Assembly: GCF_009494395.1 (NCBI RefSeq) | Contig: NZ_VZCB01000022.1 | Span: forward strand, 1-45,898 | DNA length: 45,898 bases | Origin: Segatella copri | Lineage (GTDB): Bacteria; Bacteroidota; Bacteroidia; Bacteroidales; Bacteroidaceae | Reading direction: 5' to 3' | In this document: piece after piece, positions 8,294 to 15,584 of the stretch | How the letters are laid out: every line of letters begins with the position of its first letter | Numbering within the stretch: position 1 is the first letter of the stretch | The notes under the pieces: model-generated | The model's database searches: none | Told to the model about the DNA's origin: nothing | What the model saw: the letters and a program-made list of their open reading frames with translations, nothing else | Made by a program: the position numbers and the translations under genes

Positions 8294-9118
8294 TTATTCG
8301 GCAAGCTTTCCGCCAATCACTGCATTGAACAGCAATTCCAGGTTCATCTGTGTTTCCTGCTCACCCTCCTGTCGCTTGCAGATGGCGGCATTGCCCTGCA
8401 GGGTTGGCTCGGCGTAGAGCACGGTGTCGTCCATTTCCTGTGGGTTGCGATATTCGAAGGTGTATTTCCCGCAGATGTCTGAAACCGATGCATCGAGCAG
8501 GAGCTGGCTCTGGTTCATGATGATGATGTGGTCGAGCAGTGACTCTACATCGTGCACCTGATGAGTGGAGATGATGAGGGTGCGGTCTTCCGTCATATTA
8601 TTGGCGATGACCTTACGGAACTGGCTCTTCGATGGGATGTCGAGACCATTGGTTGGCTCGTCCATCAGAAGAAAGCGGGTACCCGTGGCGAGTGCGAAAC
8701 TCATGAATACCTTCTTCTTCTGTCCCATCGAGAGTTCGTTCAACTTGAGAGAGAGTGGTAAATCAAAATCCTTGAGGCAACGGTCCAGCACTTCCTGCGA
8801 GAAGTTAGGATAGAACTCCTGGTTCATCTTCACGTAGGTGGCGAGGGAAACGTTGGGCAGTTCAAACTCTTCGGGCACCATGAAGATGTCCTTCAGCATC
8901 TCGGCTTTGCGATCTTGTGCCGAAATGCCATCCACGAGAACGGTACCTTGTTGCTGGCGGAGCAATCCGCTGATGAGGTAGAGCAGAGTGCTCTTGCCTG
9001 TACCGTTCTTACCGAGCAAGCCATAAATGTTGTTCTCCTTGAGTTCCAAAGAGAAATCTCTAAATACAAGGTGCTTGCTACCTGGGTATCTGAAATCAAT
9101 GTCTTTAATCTGTATCAT
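8294..9118 (-). CDS. ABC transporter ATP-binding protein, YtrB-like
   Basis: The 274-residue product carries Walker A GKNGTGKST at 36-44, a variant signature LSMGQ at 129-133, Walker B FLLMDEPTNGLD at about 149-160 and the switch His in ISTHQVHD near 186. The C-terminal tail of roughly 70 residues after the ATPase core is variable. The LSMGQKKK signature and length fit ABC-2 exporter ATPases of the YtrB/CcmA type. It is the first gene of a run that continues with a membrane protein and a GntR regulator, with a strong Bacteroidota-type promoter about 40 bases upstream. Likely part of a drug or cell-envelope stress exporter; the substrate is not known. Confidence 0.88.
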   Translation of the reverse strand: MIQIKDIDFRYPGSKHLVFRDFSLELKENNIYGLLGKNGTGKSTLLYLISGLLRQQQGTVLVDGISAQDRKAEMLKDIFMVPEEFELPNVSLATYVKMNQEFYPNFSQEVLDRCLKDFDLPLSLKLNELSMGQKKKVFMSFALATGTRFLLMDEPTNGLDIPSKSQFRKVIANNMTEDRTLIISTHQVHDVESLLDHIIIMNQSQLLLDASVSDICGKYTFEYRNPQEMDDTVLYAEPTLQGNAAICKRQEGEQETQMNLELLFNAVIGGKLAE

Positions 9119-9158
9119 AATCTTTAATGTTTTAGTGTACTACTTCAATAGAACACTG

Positions 9159-9190
9159 CAAAGGTATGCTTTTTTTCAATAAGTTCCAAA
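9159..9190 (-). promoter_or_regulatory. Bacteroidota-type promoter for the ABC-GntR operon
   Basis: On the - strand TACCTTTG (9159-9166) is preceded by TTTG (9187-9190) with exactly 20 bases between, a full match to the TTTG/TAnnTTTG consensus. It points to the ATPase gene starting at 9118. No gene is seen in the remaining part of the 9119-9376 gap apart from the polA terminator. Confidence 0.8.
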
Positions 9191-9300
9191 CTTTTGGGTA
9201 ATTATTTTCATACTTTAACGTAATGTTAACATTATCACCTTATTATATTAAGAAAGCGGATTGTAATGCTAAGTAGATGGTTATAAAAATATGCAAAAGA

Positions 9301-9340
9301 AAAGGCCCGATATAGATGAAATATCTACATCGGGACCTGA
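9301..9340 (-). terminator. Rho-independent terminator of polA
   Basis: On the - strand GGTCCCGATGTAGAT pairs with ATCTATATCGGGCC (one mismatch, one bulge) and is followed by TTTTCTTTT. It lies about 35 bases past the polA stop codon. Confidence 0.8.
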
Positions 9341-9376
9341 AGTTTTGGGAATAGTTTTTGCTATATATACTGTTTA

Positions 9377-12139
9377 TTAATGTGCTTCTAGCCAGTTCTT
9401 TCCCCAGCCGGCATCGGCAATTAGAGGTACGCTGAGCTTGTAAGCATTCTGCATTTCTTCTACAACAATCTTCTCTACTTTCTCTTTTTCCTCAGGGAAG
9501 ACAGAGAAGTTGAGTTCATCGTGTACTTGGATTATCATCTTGCTCTTGATGCCTTCAGTCTTGAATCGGTTAAAGATTCTGATCATGGCCACTTTGATGA
9601 TGTCTGCTTCTGAACCTTGGATAGGAGCATTGATGGCATTGCGCTCTGCGAAGCCTCTTACTGTACCGTTCTTGCTGTTGATATCTGGCAGATAACGTCG
9701 TCTATGGAAGAGAGTTTCGGCATAGCCTTTCTCTCTTGCCATTTCCTTAGATTTCTCCATATATGCCTGAACACCGGGGAAGGTACGGAAGTAATCTTCG
9801 ATGATTTGCTTCGCCTCCTTGTTTTCGATGTTCATGCGCTGGGCGAGTCCGTAGGTGGTAATACCATAGATAATTCCGAAGTTGGCGGTTTTTGCCTTCT
9901 TGCGCTGTGTGTCTGTGACATCTTTGATGTCCTCATGCCAGATTTTGGCAGCAGTAGCTGCGTGGATATCGGAACCTTCCCGGAATGCTTCTACCATGTT
10001 TGGATCTTCACTCAAATGCGCCATGATACGAAGCTCTATCTGAGAGTAGTCTGCAGAAAAGAATAGACAACCTGGCTCTGGAATGAAGCATCGGCGTATC
10101 TCCTTTCCGTCATCATCACGTACTGGAATATTCTGTAGGTTTGGATCGCTTGAAGAAAGGCGGCCAGTTGCAGTAATTGCCTGGTTGAAGGAAGCGTGAA
10201 TATGTCCTGTACGAGGATTGATAAGCTTTGGAAGAGCATCTACGTAGGTGCCGAGAAGTTTCTTTAAACCTCTGTAATTCAGAATCTCATCAATGATAGG
10301 ACTCTTGCTGCGCAATTGTTGAAGTACTTCTTCGCTTGTCACATACTGTCCCGTTTTCGTCTTCTTTGGCTTCTCTACAATCTTCATCTTTCCGAAGAGG
10401 ATTTCTCCTACTTGGCGAGGAGAACCAATATTGAAGGATTCGCCAGCCAACTCATAGATATGGTGTTCTATTTCTGAGAGTCGGTTGGTTAAATTATTAG
10501 ACGTTTCCTTTAATGTATCCGTGTCGATGCATACTCCGTTCATCTCCATGTGGGCAAGAACCGGTACCAGTGGCATTTCTACATTCCAGAACAGGTCTTC
10601 ACAATCTATCTCCTTGAGTTTTGGTTCCAATACATTTTTCAATCTCAGTGTGATATCTGCATCTTCAGCTGCATACTCGTAAACTTCGGATGGAGCGAGG
10701 TCGCGCATTGATTTCTGATTCTTTCCCTTTGGGCCAATCAACTCTTCGATGTGGACAGTTTGGTAATGAAGGAAAACCTCTGCCAGATAATCCATGTTGT
10801 GATAGAGTTCTGGTTGGATGATGTAGTGGGCGAGCATCGTGTCGAACATCTTTCCCTGGATCTCTACTCCGTAGTTCATCAAGACCTCGTAGTCGTACTT
10901 GATGTTTTGTCCCACTTTCAAGATTTCAGGGTTTTCATAGAGTGGTTTAAAGATGTTTACGATTTTTAAGGCTTCTTCACGATTTGCTGGGATCGCTACA
11001 TAGAAAGCCTCTTTCTCTTTGACAGCAAAGCTTAATCCTACCAATTCTGCATCGATTGCAACCGTTGATGTAGTCTCTGTATCTAGACTGAGAATTTGCT
11101 TTGTAATTAAATAGTCATAAAGAGATTTCGCATCTTCCTCTGTTTCAATGAGTTTATATGAATGCTCAACCGTTTTAATGGTGTCAAAACTCGTGTTTTT
11201 TTGCTCTTCTTGACCATCTGCTGGCTGTGCGCCAAATAAATCGAGCTCTCCTGTAGGTTTTGTTTGCACCTTTTGAGGTTTTTTAAGAACTCGGTTGGCG
11301 AACGACTTAAACTCTAGTTCTGTGAAGATTTCATCCAACTTGGCGTTGTCTGGCTCTACCAATTTCAAGTCTTCCATTTTCAAGTCCACAGGAACGTCTG
11401 TTCTGATAGTTGCTAGGAACTTTGAGATTTTGATATCTTCAATAGCTCCTTCTACTTTTTCTCGGAGTTTGCCTTTTACTTTAGATGAATTTTCAATCAA
11501 GCCTTCTACACTACCAAACTCATTGATGAGTTTGACAGCTGTCTTTTCTCCAACACCTGGGCAGCCAGGGAAGTTATCTGCAGAGTCTCCCATTAAAGCA
11601 AGGAGGTCAATTACCTGGAGTGGGGAAGCGATGCTGTATTTTTCTTCAATCTCTTCCACTCCTAATTTTTCATAGCCACCTCCATGTCTTGGTCGGAACA
11701 TGTATACGTTGTCTCGAACCAGCTGACCATAGTCTTTATCTGGTGTCAGCATATAGGTTTCAATACCTTTTTCTCCTGCTTGAATTGCTACAGTTCCAAT
11801 GATGTCATCTGCCTCGAAACCGTCTACCTGTAGGATTGGAATATGGTAGGCTTCCAGGATATTTTTGATGATAGGGACTGAGATTTTGATGTCTTCAGGA
11901 GTTTCTTCTCGCTGAGCTTTATATCCAGGAAAAGCCTCATGTCGGAATGTCTTTCCATGGTCGAAAGCTACCGCTATGTGGGTAGGTTTCTCCTTGGTAA
12001 GTATCTCATTGAGGGTATTGCAAAATCCCATGACACACGAAGTATTGAGTCCCTTCGAATTGATACGAGGAGACTTCATAAAGGCGTAATACGACCTATA
12101 AATGAGCGCATAAGCGTCTAAAAGGAACAATTTATCCAT
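9377..12139 (-). CDS. polA: DNA polymerase I
   Basis: Counting from the Met at 12139 the product is 920 residues, full length for the family. The N-terminal 5' nuclease domain begins MDKLFLLDAYALIYRSYYAF and includes the DGFEADDIIGT and GDSADNFPGCPGVGEKTA segments. The 3'-5' exonuclease domain retains LSLDTETT and the later Asp in YAAEDADITLRL, so proofreading looks intact. The polymerase domain has motif A SADYSQIELR, the O-helix KTANFGIIYG and motif C IQVHDE. It fills gaps and removes RNA primers during replication and repair. The frame is open three codons upstream (Met at 12148), but MDKLFLLDAY is the usual family start. Transcribed alone and divergently from the polyprenyl synthase gene. 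Confidence 0.97.
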   Translation of the reverse strand: MDKLFLLDAYALIYRSYYAFMKSPRINSKGLNTSCVMGFCNTLNEILTKEKPTHIAVAFDHGKTFRHEAFPGYKAQREETPEDIKISVPIIKNILEAYHIPILQVDGFEADDIIGTVAIQAGEKGIETYMLTPDKDYGQLVRDNVYMFRPRHGGGYEKLGVEEIEEKYSIASPLQVIDLLALMGDSADNFPGCPGVGEKTAVKLINEFGSVEGLIENSSKVKGKLREKVEGAIEDIKISKFLATIRTDVPVDLKMEDLKLVEPDNAKLDEIFTELEFKSFANRVLKKPQKVQTKPTGELDLFGAQPADGQEEQKNTSFDTIKTVEHSYKLIETEEDAKSLYDYLITKQILSLDTETTSTVAIDAELVGLSFAVKEKEAFYVAIPANREEALKIVNIFKPLYENPEILKVGQNIKYDYEVLMNYGVEIQGKMFDTMLAHYIIQPELYHNMDYLAEVFLHYQTVHIEELIGPKGKNQKSMRDLAPSEVYEYAAEDADITLRLKNVLEPKLKEIDCEDLFWNVEMPLVPVLAHMEMNGVCIDTDTLKETSNNLTNRLSEIEHHIYELAGESFNIGSPRQVGEILFGKMKIVEKPKKTKTGQYVTSEEVLQQLRSKSPIIDEILNYRGLKKLLGTYVDALPKLINPRTGHIHASFNQAITATGRLSSSDPNLQNIPVRDDDGKEIRRCFIPEPGCLFFSADYSQIELRIMAHLSEDPNMVEAFREGSDIHAATAAKIWHEDIKDVTDTQRKKAKTANFGIIYGITTYGLAQRMNIENKEAKQIIEDYFRTFPGVQAYMEKSKEMAREKGYAETLFHRRRYLPDINSKNGTVRGFAERNAINAPIQGSEADIIKVAMIRIFNRFKTEGIKSKMIIQVHDELNFSVFPEEKEKVEKIVVEEMQNAYKLSVPLIADAGWGKNWLEAH

Positions 12140-12199
12140 AATATTCATTTTTGTGGTGTAAAATTACTAAAAAAATGCGATATTTCAAGAAGAATTGAT

Positions 12200-12207
12200 T
12201 AATTTTG
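12200..12207 (+). promoter_or_regulatory. Candidate -7 element for the polyprenyl synthase gene
   Basis: TAATTTTG matches TAnnTTTG and lies 40 bases before the ATG at 12247. No good TTTG is found 19-21 bases upstream, so this is a weaker call. The divergent polA promoter must share this 107-base gap. Confidence 0.45.
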
Positions 12208-12246
12208 TATCAAAATTTAGAAATTAAGTAGATTTACTCATATTAA

Positions 12247-13224
12247 ATGGACTATTTATCACTTATCAAGCAGCCTATTGAGGCTGAATTGGCAGATTTC
12301 ATAGATTTGTTCAACAAATCTTTGATGCATAGTGACGGGCTTCTTTCTCAAGTGCTCGATCACATACGTCAGCGTGCAGGAAAGCGTATGCGACCTATGC
12401 TCATCTTGTTGATGGCCCGTAATTTTGGTAAAATTTCTACCGTCACACAGCATTCTGCTGTAGGATTGGAGCTGCTTCACACAGCTTCTCTTGTGCATGA
12501 TGATGTTGTAGATGAGAGTGGGGAGCGCCGTGGCCAAGCTAGCGTCAATGCCACATATAATAATAAGGTTGCAGTGTTAGTAGGTGATTTTATTCTCTCT
12601 ACTGCCTTGCTTCATGTTTCTTATTCTCATTCTGAGGAGATTGTTCGACATCTTGCTGAGTTGGGACGTATCTTGTCAAATGGAGAGATACTTCAGTTAA
12701 ACAGTATCAGTAATGAAGAAATCTCGGAAGATATTTATTATCAGGTTATTAAACAGAAGACGGCTGCTCTCTTTGAGGCTTGTGCCGGTATCGGTGCCAT
12801 GTCAGCAAATGCTTCAGAATTGCAGATAGAAGCGGCTAAGCGCTTTGGTCAGAACCTGGGTATTATCTTCCAGATTCGTGATGATATTTTTGATTATTAC
12901 GATTCTAAGGAGATAGGTAAACCTACTGGTAATGATATGACAGAAGGTAAACTCACTCTTCCTGTTATCTATGCTTTGAAAGCTACTGGTGATGAGGAGA
13001 TGATAAAGTTGGCAAGAAAGGTTAAAGCGCATGCGGTTTCCCAAGATGAAATAGCTCAGTTAGTTGCTTTCACAAAGGAGAATGGTGGTATTGAATATGC
13101 AGACAGGCGCATGTGGGATTTTCATGCTGAGGCTATGGATTTCCTTGATAATTATGTTGAAGACAAGGATGTATATAATGCCTTGAAGGCTTATCTTGAT
13201 TTTGTGATTGAGCGCAAAGCATAA
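12247..13224 (+). CDS. Long-chain polyprenyl diphosphate synthase
   Basis: The 325-residue product is a trans-isoprenyl diphosphate synthase. It has the first aspartate-rich motif in HDDVVDE (Asp85, 86 and 89) and the second in RDDIFDYY (Asp212, 213 and 216), plus the GKRMRP segment near 45-50 that binds isopentenyl diphosphate. It condenses isopentenyl diphosphate with an allylic primer to make the side chain of a respiratory quinone, in Bacteroidales usually menaquinone. The residues before the first Asp motif (LLHTASLVHDD) are small and medium sized, as in long-chain enzymes, but chain length cannot be fixed by eye. It is transcribed alone, with a strong terminator following. Confidence 0.9.
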   Translation: MDYLSLIKQPIEAELADFIDLFNKSLMHSDGLLSQVLDHIRQRAGKRMRPMLILLMARNFGKISTVTQHSAVGLELLHTASLVHDDVVDESGERRGQASVNATYNNKVAVLVGDFILSTALLHVSYSHSEEIVRHLAELGRILSNGEILQLNSISNEEISEDIYYQVIKQKTAALFEACAGIGAMSANASELQIEAAKRFGQNLGIIFQIRDDIFDYYDSKEIGKPTGNDMTEGKLTLPVIYALKATGDEEMIKLARKVKAHAVSQDEIAQLVAFTKENGGIEYADRRMWDFHAEAMDFLDNYVEDKDVYNALKAYLDFVIERKA

Positions 13225-13251
13225 TTCGCTTGTTGACTCTTATAAAAATAG

Positions 13252-13306
13252 TCGCCCTGAGAAGACAAAAGTATTGCCTATGAATGCTTTTGCCATTTCA
13301 GGGCGA
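13252..13306 (+). terminator. Terminator of the polyprenyl synthase gene
   Basis: TCGCCCTGA (13252-13260) pairs with TCAGGGCGA (13298-13306), with an inner stem CAAAAG/CTTTTG, and is followed by TTTTATTATT. A long, near-continuous hairpin of 55 bases. Confidence 0.85.
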
Positions 13307-13376
13307 TTTTATTATTAATCTTATACTTAGGGTTTTACTCCTATTCTAAGTACTTTTATTCTTTCTTGGCGTATCT

Positions 13377-14312
13377 TTAAAAGTACTTGATTTCCTTACC
13401 TACGATTTCGCTCAAAAGGAGGTTTGTCAAGCGTGATGTTCCCAGTCGTAACCACTGGTTGGTCAACCATTTCTCGCCTAAGACTTCCTTTACGATGGTA
13501 TAGTATACCACTGCATCGTGAACGGTGTTAATGCCACCTGCAGGCTTGAAACCAATCTGGATGCCCGTCTTCTCGTAGTATGCCTTGATTGCCTGGCACA
13601 TAACGTAGGCAGCCTCTGGAGTAGCTGAAATCTTCTCCTTACCGGTTGAAGTCTTGATGTAGTCTGAACCTGCATACATTGCAAGAACTGAAGCCTTCAT
13701 AATGTTGCTACAGTTCTTCAGGTCGCCAGTTTCCAGGATGCACTTCATCTTGTGCTCTCCACATGTCTCTTTGAGCTCCTGAATATCATCGCAGAGGCCT
13801 TCGTAATCTTCGCTGAAGAACTTACCGACAGGCATTACGATATCTACCTCTGTAGCACCATCCTTGATAGCCATGGCTGTCTCGGCAATCTTTACCTCGA
13901 TGAATGTCTGTGAAGATGGGAAATTGCCGCTTACTACTGCGATTTCTACGCCATCTACCTCCAAACTCTGACTGATAAGACCTGCAAAGTTAGGGTAGGT
14001 GCATACGGTTGCTACATGAGGAAGTTCTGGGTAATCCTTTGCAAACTGGTTTACCTTTTCAATCATTGCCAGGATGCTTTCTTCTGTATCTTCTGTGTGA
14101 AGAGAAGTAAGCTCGATACTACCGAAGAGGAACTTCTTCACCTCCATAGTCTCATTCTCAGCTACCTTCTCATCAAGAATCTTCTTCACTTCTGCTGCGA
14201 TTTCCTCATCATTGAGGTCGCAATTATACTGTTTCAATACAGATAAATACTTGTCGTCCGACTCGCTATACTGTCCCTGCTGTGCAAGAACCTGTTCTTT
14301 AATACTGCTCAT
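13377..14312 (-). CDS. deoC: Deoxyribose-phosphate aldolase
   Basis: The 311-residue product cleaves 2-deoxyribose 5-phosphate into glyceraldehyde 3-phosphate and acetaldehyde during deoxynucleoside breakdown. The Schiff-base lysine is in SDYIKTSTGK (Lys220), the second lysine in GFKPAGG (Lys256) and the catalytic Asp in EVDIVMPVG (Asp157). The protein is longer than the roughly 220-260 residues common in the family because of about 60 extra N-terminal residues rich in Glu and Lys. It is the last gene of the mnmG-to-deoC run and is separated from the MazG-like gene by a 90-base gap containing a triple tandem repeat. Confidence 0.95.
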   Translation of the reverse strand: MSSIKEQVLAQQGQYSESDDKYLSVLKQYNCDLNDEEIAAEVKKILDEKVAENETMEVKKFLFGSIELTSLHTEDTEESILAMIEKVNQFAKDYPELPHVATVCTYPNFAGLISQSLEVDGVEIAVVSGNFPSSQTFIEVKIAETAMAIKDGATEVDIVMPVGKFFSEDYEGLCDDIQELKETCGEHKMKCILETGDLKNCSNIMKASVLAMYAGSDYIKTSTGKEKISATPEAAYVMCQAIKAYYEKTGIQIGFKPAGGINTVHDAVVYYTIVKEVLGEKWLTNQWLRLGTSRLTNLLLSEIVGKEIKYF

Positions 14313-14357
14313 ACTTTATGTTACTTTTTTAATTATTAAAGTTAAGTTATTTATATG

Positions 14358-14429
14358 ATTCCCTTCATTTCGGGTGTTTTATTCCTTTCAATTTCGGGTT
14401 GTTTATTCCTTCAATTTCGGGTTATTCTT
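14358..14429 (-). repeat. Three tandem copies of the 3' end of the MazG-like gene
   Basis: Three units of 23-25 bases (14358-14380, 14381-14404, 14405-14429) share the core ATTCC-TTCAATTTCGGGT. The unit nearest the gene encodes its last residues NPKLKE and reaches its stop codon; the two further units repeat the same segment past the stop. Confidence 0.85.
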
Positions 14430-14729
14430 ATGTCTTTCCGAATCCCTTTGGGTCTTTTTGTCGATGCTTTTCTGAAGTTCTTCTGTAAGATCTATCCCCG
14501 TTTGATTGGCAAGACAGATGAGAACCCAGAGAACGTCTGCCATTTCCTCGCCGAGGTTAGGCTTTTCGCCCTTCTTGAAGCTCTGGTCGCCGTATGTTCG
14601 GGCGATGACACGAGCCAGTTCTCCTACTTCTTCCGTGAGACAAGCCATATTGGTAAGTTCGCTGAAATAGCGAACGCCATATTCCTTAATCCACTTATCT
14701 ACTGCTTCCTGTGCTTCTTTTATAGTCAT
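14403..14729 (-). CDS. MazG-like nucleotide pyrophosphohydrolase
   Basis: The 108-residue product has the compact all-alpha MazG fold signature: EEVGE at 33-37 and EEMAD at 61-65, which together bind the Mg ions used for splitting pyrophosphate from (d)NTPs. The short single-domain form resembles house-cleaning enzymes that hydrolyse non-canonical nucleotides such as dCTP analogues; the exact substrate is not clear. Its start codon overlaps the stop of the upstream membrane-protein gene as ATGA, indicating translational coupling. The C-terminal tail (KNNPKLKE) is encoded by one unit of a tandem repeat that continues beyond the stop codon. Confidence 0.88.
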   Translation of the reverse strand: MTIKEAQEAVDKWIKEYGVRYFSELTNMACLTEEVGELARVIARTYGDQSFKKGEKPNLGEEMADVLWVLICLANQTGIDLTEELQKSIDKKTQRDSERHKNNPKLKE

Positions 14730-14986
14730 AACAGATGATCTTTAATTATGAAATAAGTCAAACATAGCCATAATCCAGTCATGAATATAGCGGCAATGGT
14801 GTTATAGATACCGATTTTTCCATTCTCCCTTTTGTCGCTGATGAACTCCATATTCAAGCCAATGGCAACGAGGGTTTCACCAACATATTCTGCCCATGGA
14901 TTGTTTAAGAACCTTTGAGAAAAGGTAAACGTTATGATCATTCCTATAGCCAGGAACCAACTTTTATATTTTAAAATCTTTTCCAT
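14726..14986 (-). CDS. Small membrane protein, unknown function
   Basis: The 86-residue product has two or three hydrophobic segments: near residues 10-25, a weaker one near 35-47 and a strong one near 58-80. It has no signal peptide cleavage site, and no family is recognised. It sits between dtd (21-base gap) and the MazG-like gene (4-base ATGA overlap), so it is certainly expressed as part of this operon if the operon is transcribed. The tight coupling suggests that it is a genuine gene despite its small size. Confidence 0.7.
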   Translation of the reverse strand: MEKILKYKSWFLAIGMIITFTFSQRFLNNPWAEYVGETLVAIGLNMEFISDKRENGKIGIYNTIAAIFMTGLWLCLTYFIIKDHLL

Positions 14987-15007
14987 CTATTCTCGAATGT
15001 TTGTTTT

Positions 15008-15460
15008 TTACTCCTTATTATGGGTGTCCATCAAGATGGTAACAGGACCATCATTCAGTAATTCTACCTTCATGTCGGCACCAAATTCGCCTGTTCCTAC
15101 TGGCTTTCCGAGTGCATCGGATAGCTTTTTGCAGAACTCTTCATAGAGTGGGACACTGATTTCGTGCTTGGCAGCTCTTAGCCAGCTAGGGCGATTACCC
15201 TTCTTGTAGCTGGCGAAAAGGGTGAACTGGCTAATCACCAGAACCTCGCCGTTTACATCCATGATAGAGCGGTTCATCACATGATTCTCGTCGTCGAAAA
15301 CACGAAGGCCTATGACCTTTCTAACCAACCAATCTACGTCTTCAGATGTGTCGCTTTCCTCAATGCCAAGAAGGATAAGATAGCCTTGTTTGATGGCTGA
15401 TTTTACTTCTCCTTCAATGGTAACAGAGGCATGGCCGACACGTTGTATTACTATTCTCAT
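15008..15460 (-). CDS. dtd: D-aminoacyl-tRNA deacylase
   Basis: The 150-residue product removes D-amino acids (and glycine from tRNA-Ala) wrongly attached to tRNA. The two hallmark motifs are present: SQFT at 77-80, which with the Gly-cisPro element in NDGPVT (136-141) makes the chiral-proofreading pocket. The length is normal and the start MRIVIQRVGHASV is typical. It lies in the mnmG-apt-uvrC-dtd run. A GTTCAAA-type repeat lies directly upstream of its start codon, between it and uvrC. Confidence 0.95.
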   Translation of the reverse strand: MRIVIQRVGHASVTIEGEVKSAIKQGYLILLGIEESDTSEDVDWLVRKVIGLRVFDDENHVMNRSIMDVNGEVLVISQFTLFASYKKGNRPSWLRAAKHEISVPLYEEFCKKLSDALGKPVGTGEFGADMKVELLNDGPVTILMDTHNKE

Positions 15461-15466
15461 ATTACT

Positions 15467-15503
15467 ACTTTGAAATTTGAATGTTGAACATTGAACTTTA
15501 TGA
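15467..15503. repeat. Short GTTCAAA-type heptamer array upstream of dtd
   Basis: The segment reads as TTTGAA/GTTGAAC units including the palindrome AATGTTGAACATT. It lies 7-43 bases upstream of the dtd start codon and resembles the arms at 3271-3379. Confidence 0.6.
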
Positions 15504-15570
15504 ATAGCATTTTGCGGAATTCAGGGTTCTGTTCAATCCTTATTATATTATTATCTTATAGATTCAACTG

Positions 15571-15578
15571 CAAATATA
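15571..15578 (-). promoter_or_regulatory. Candidate internal -7 element upstream of dtd
   Basis: On the - strand TATATTTG matches TAnnTTTG and lies just after the uvrC stop codon, about 110 bases upstream of dtd. No TTTG at -33 was found, so this is tentative. It would allow dtd and its followers to be expressed apart from uvrC. Confidence 0.35.
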
Positions 15579-15584
15579 CGACTT

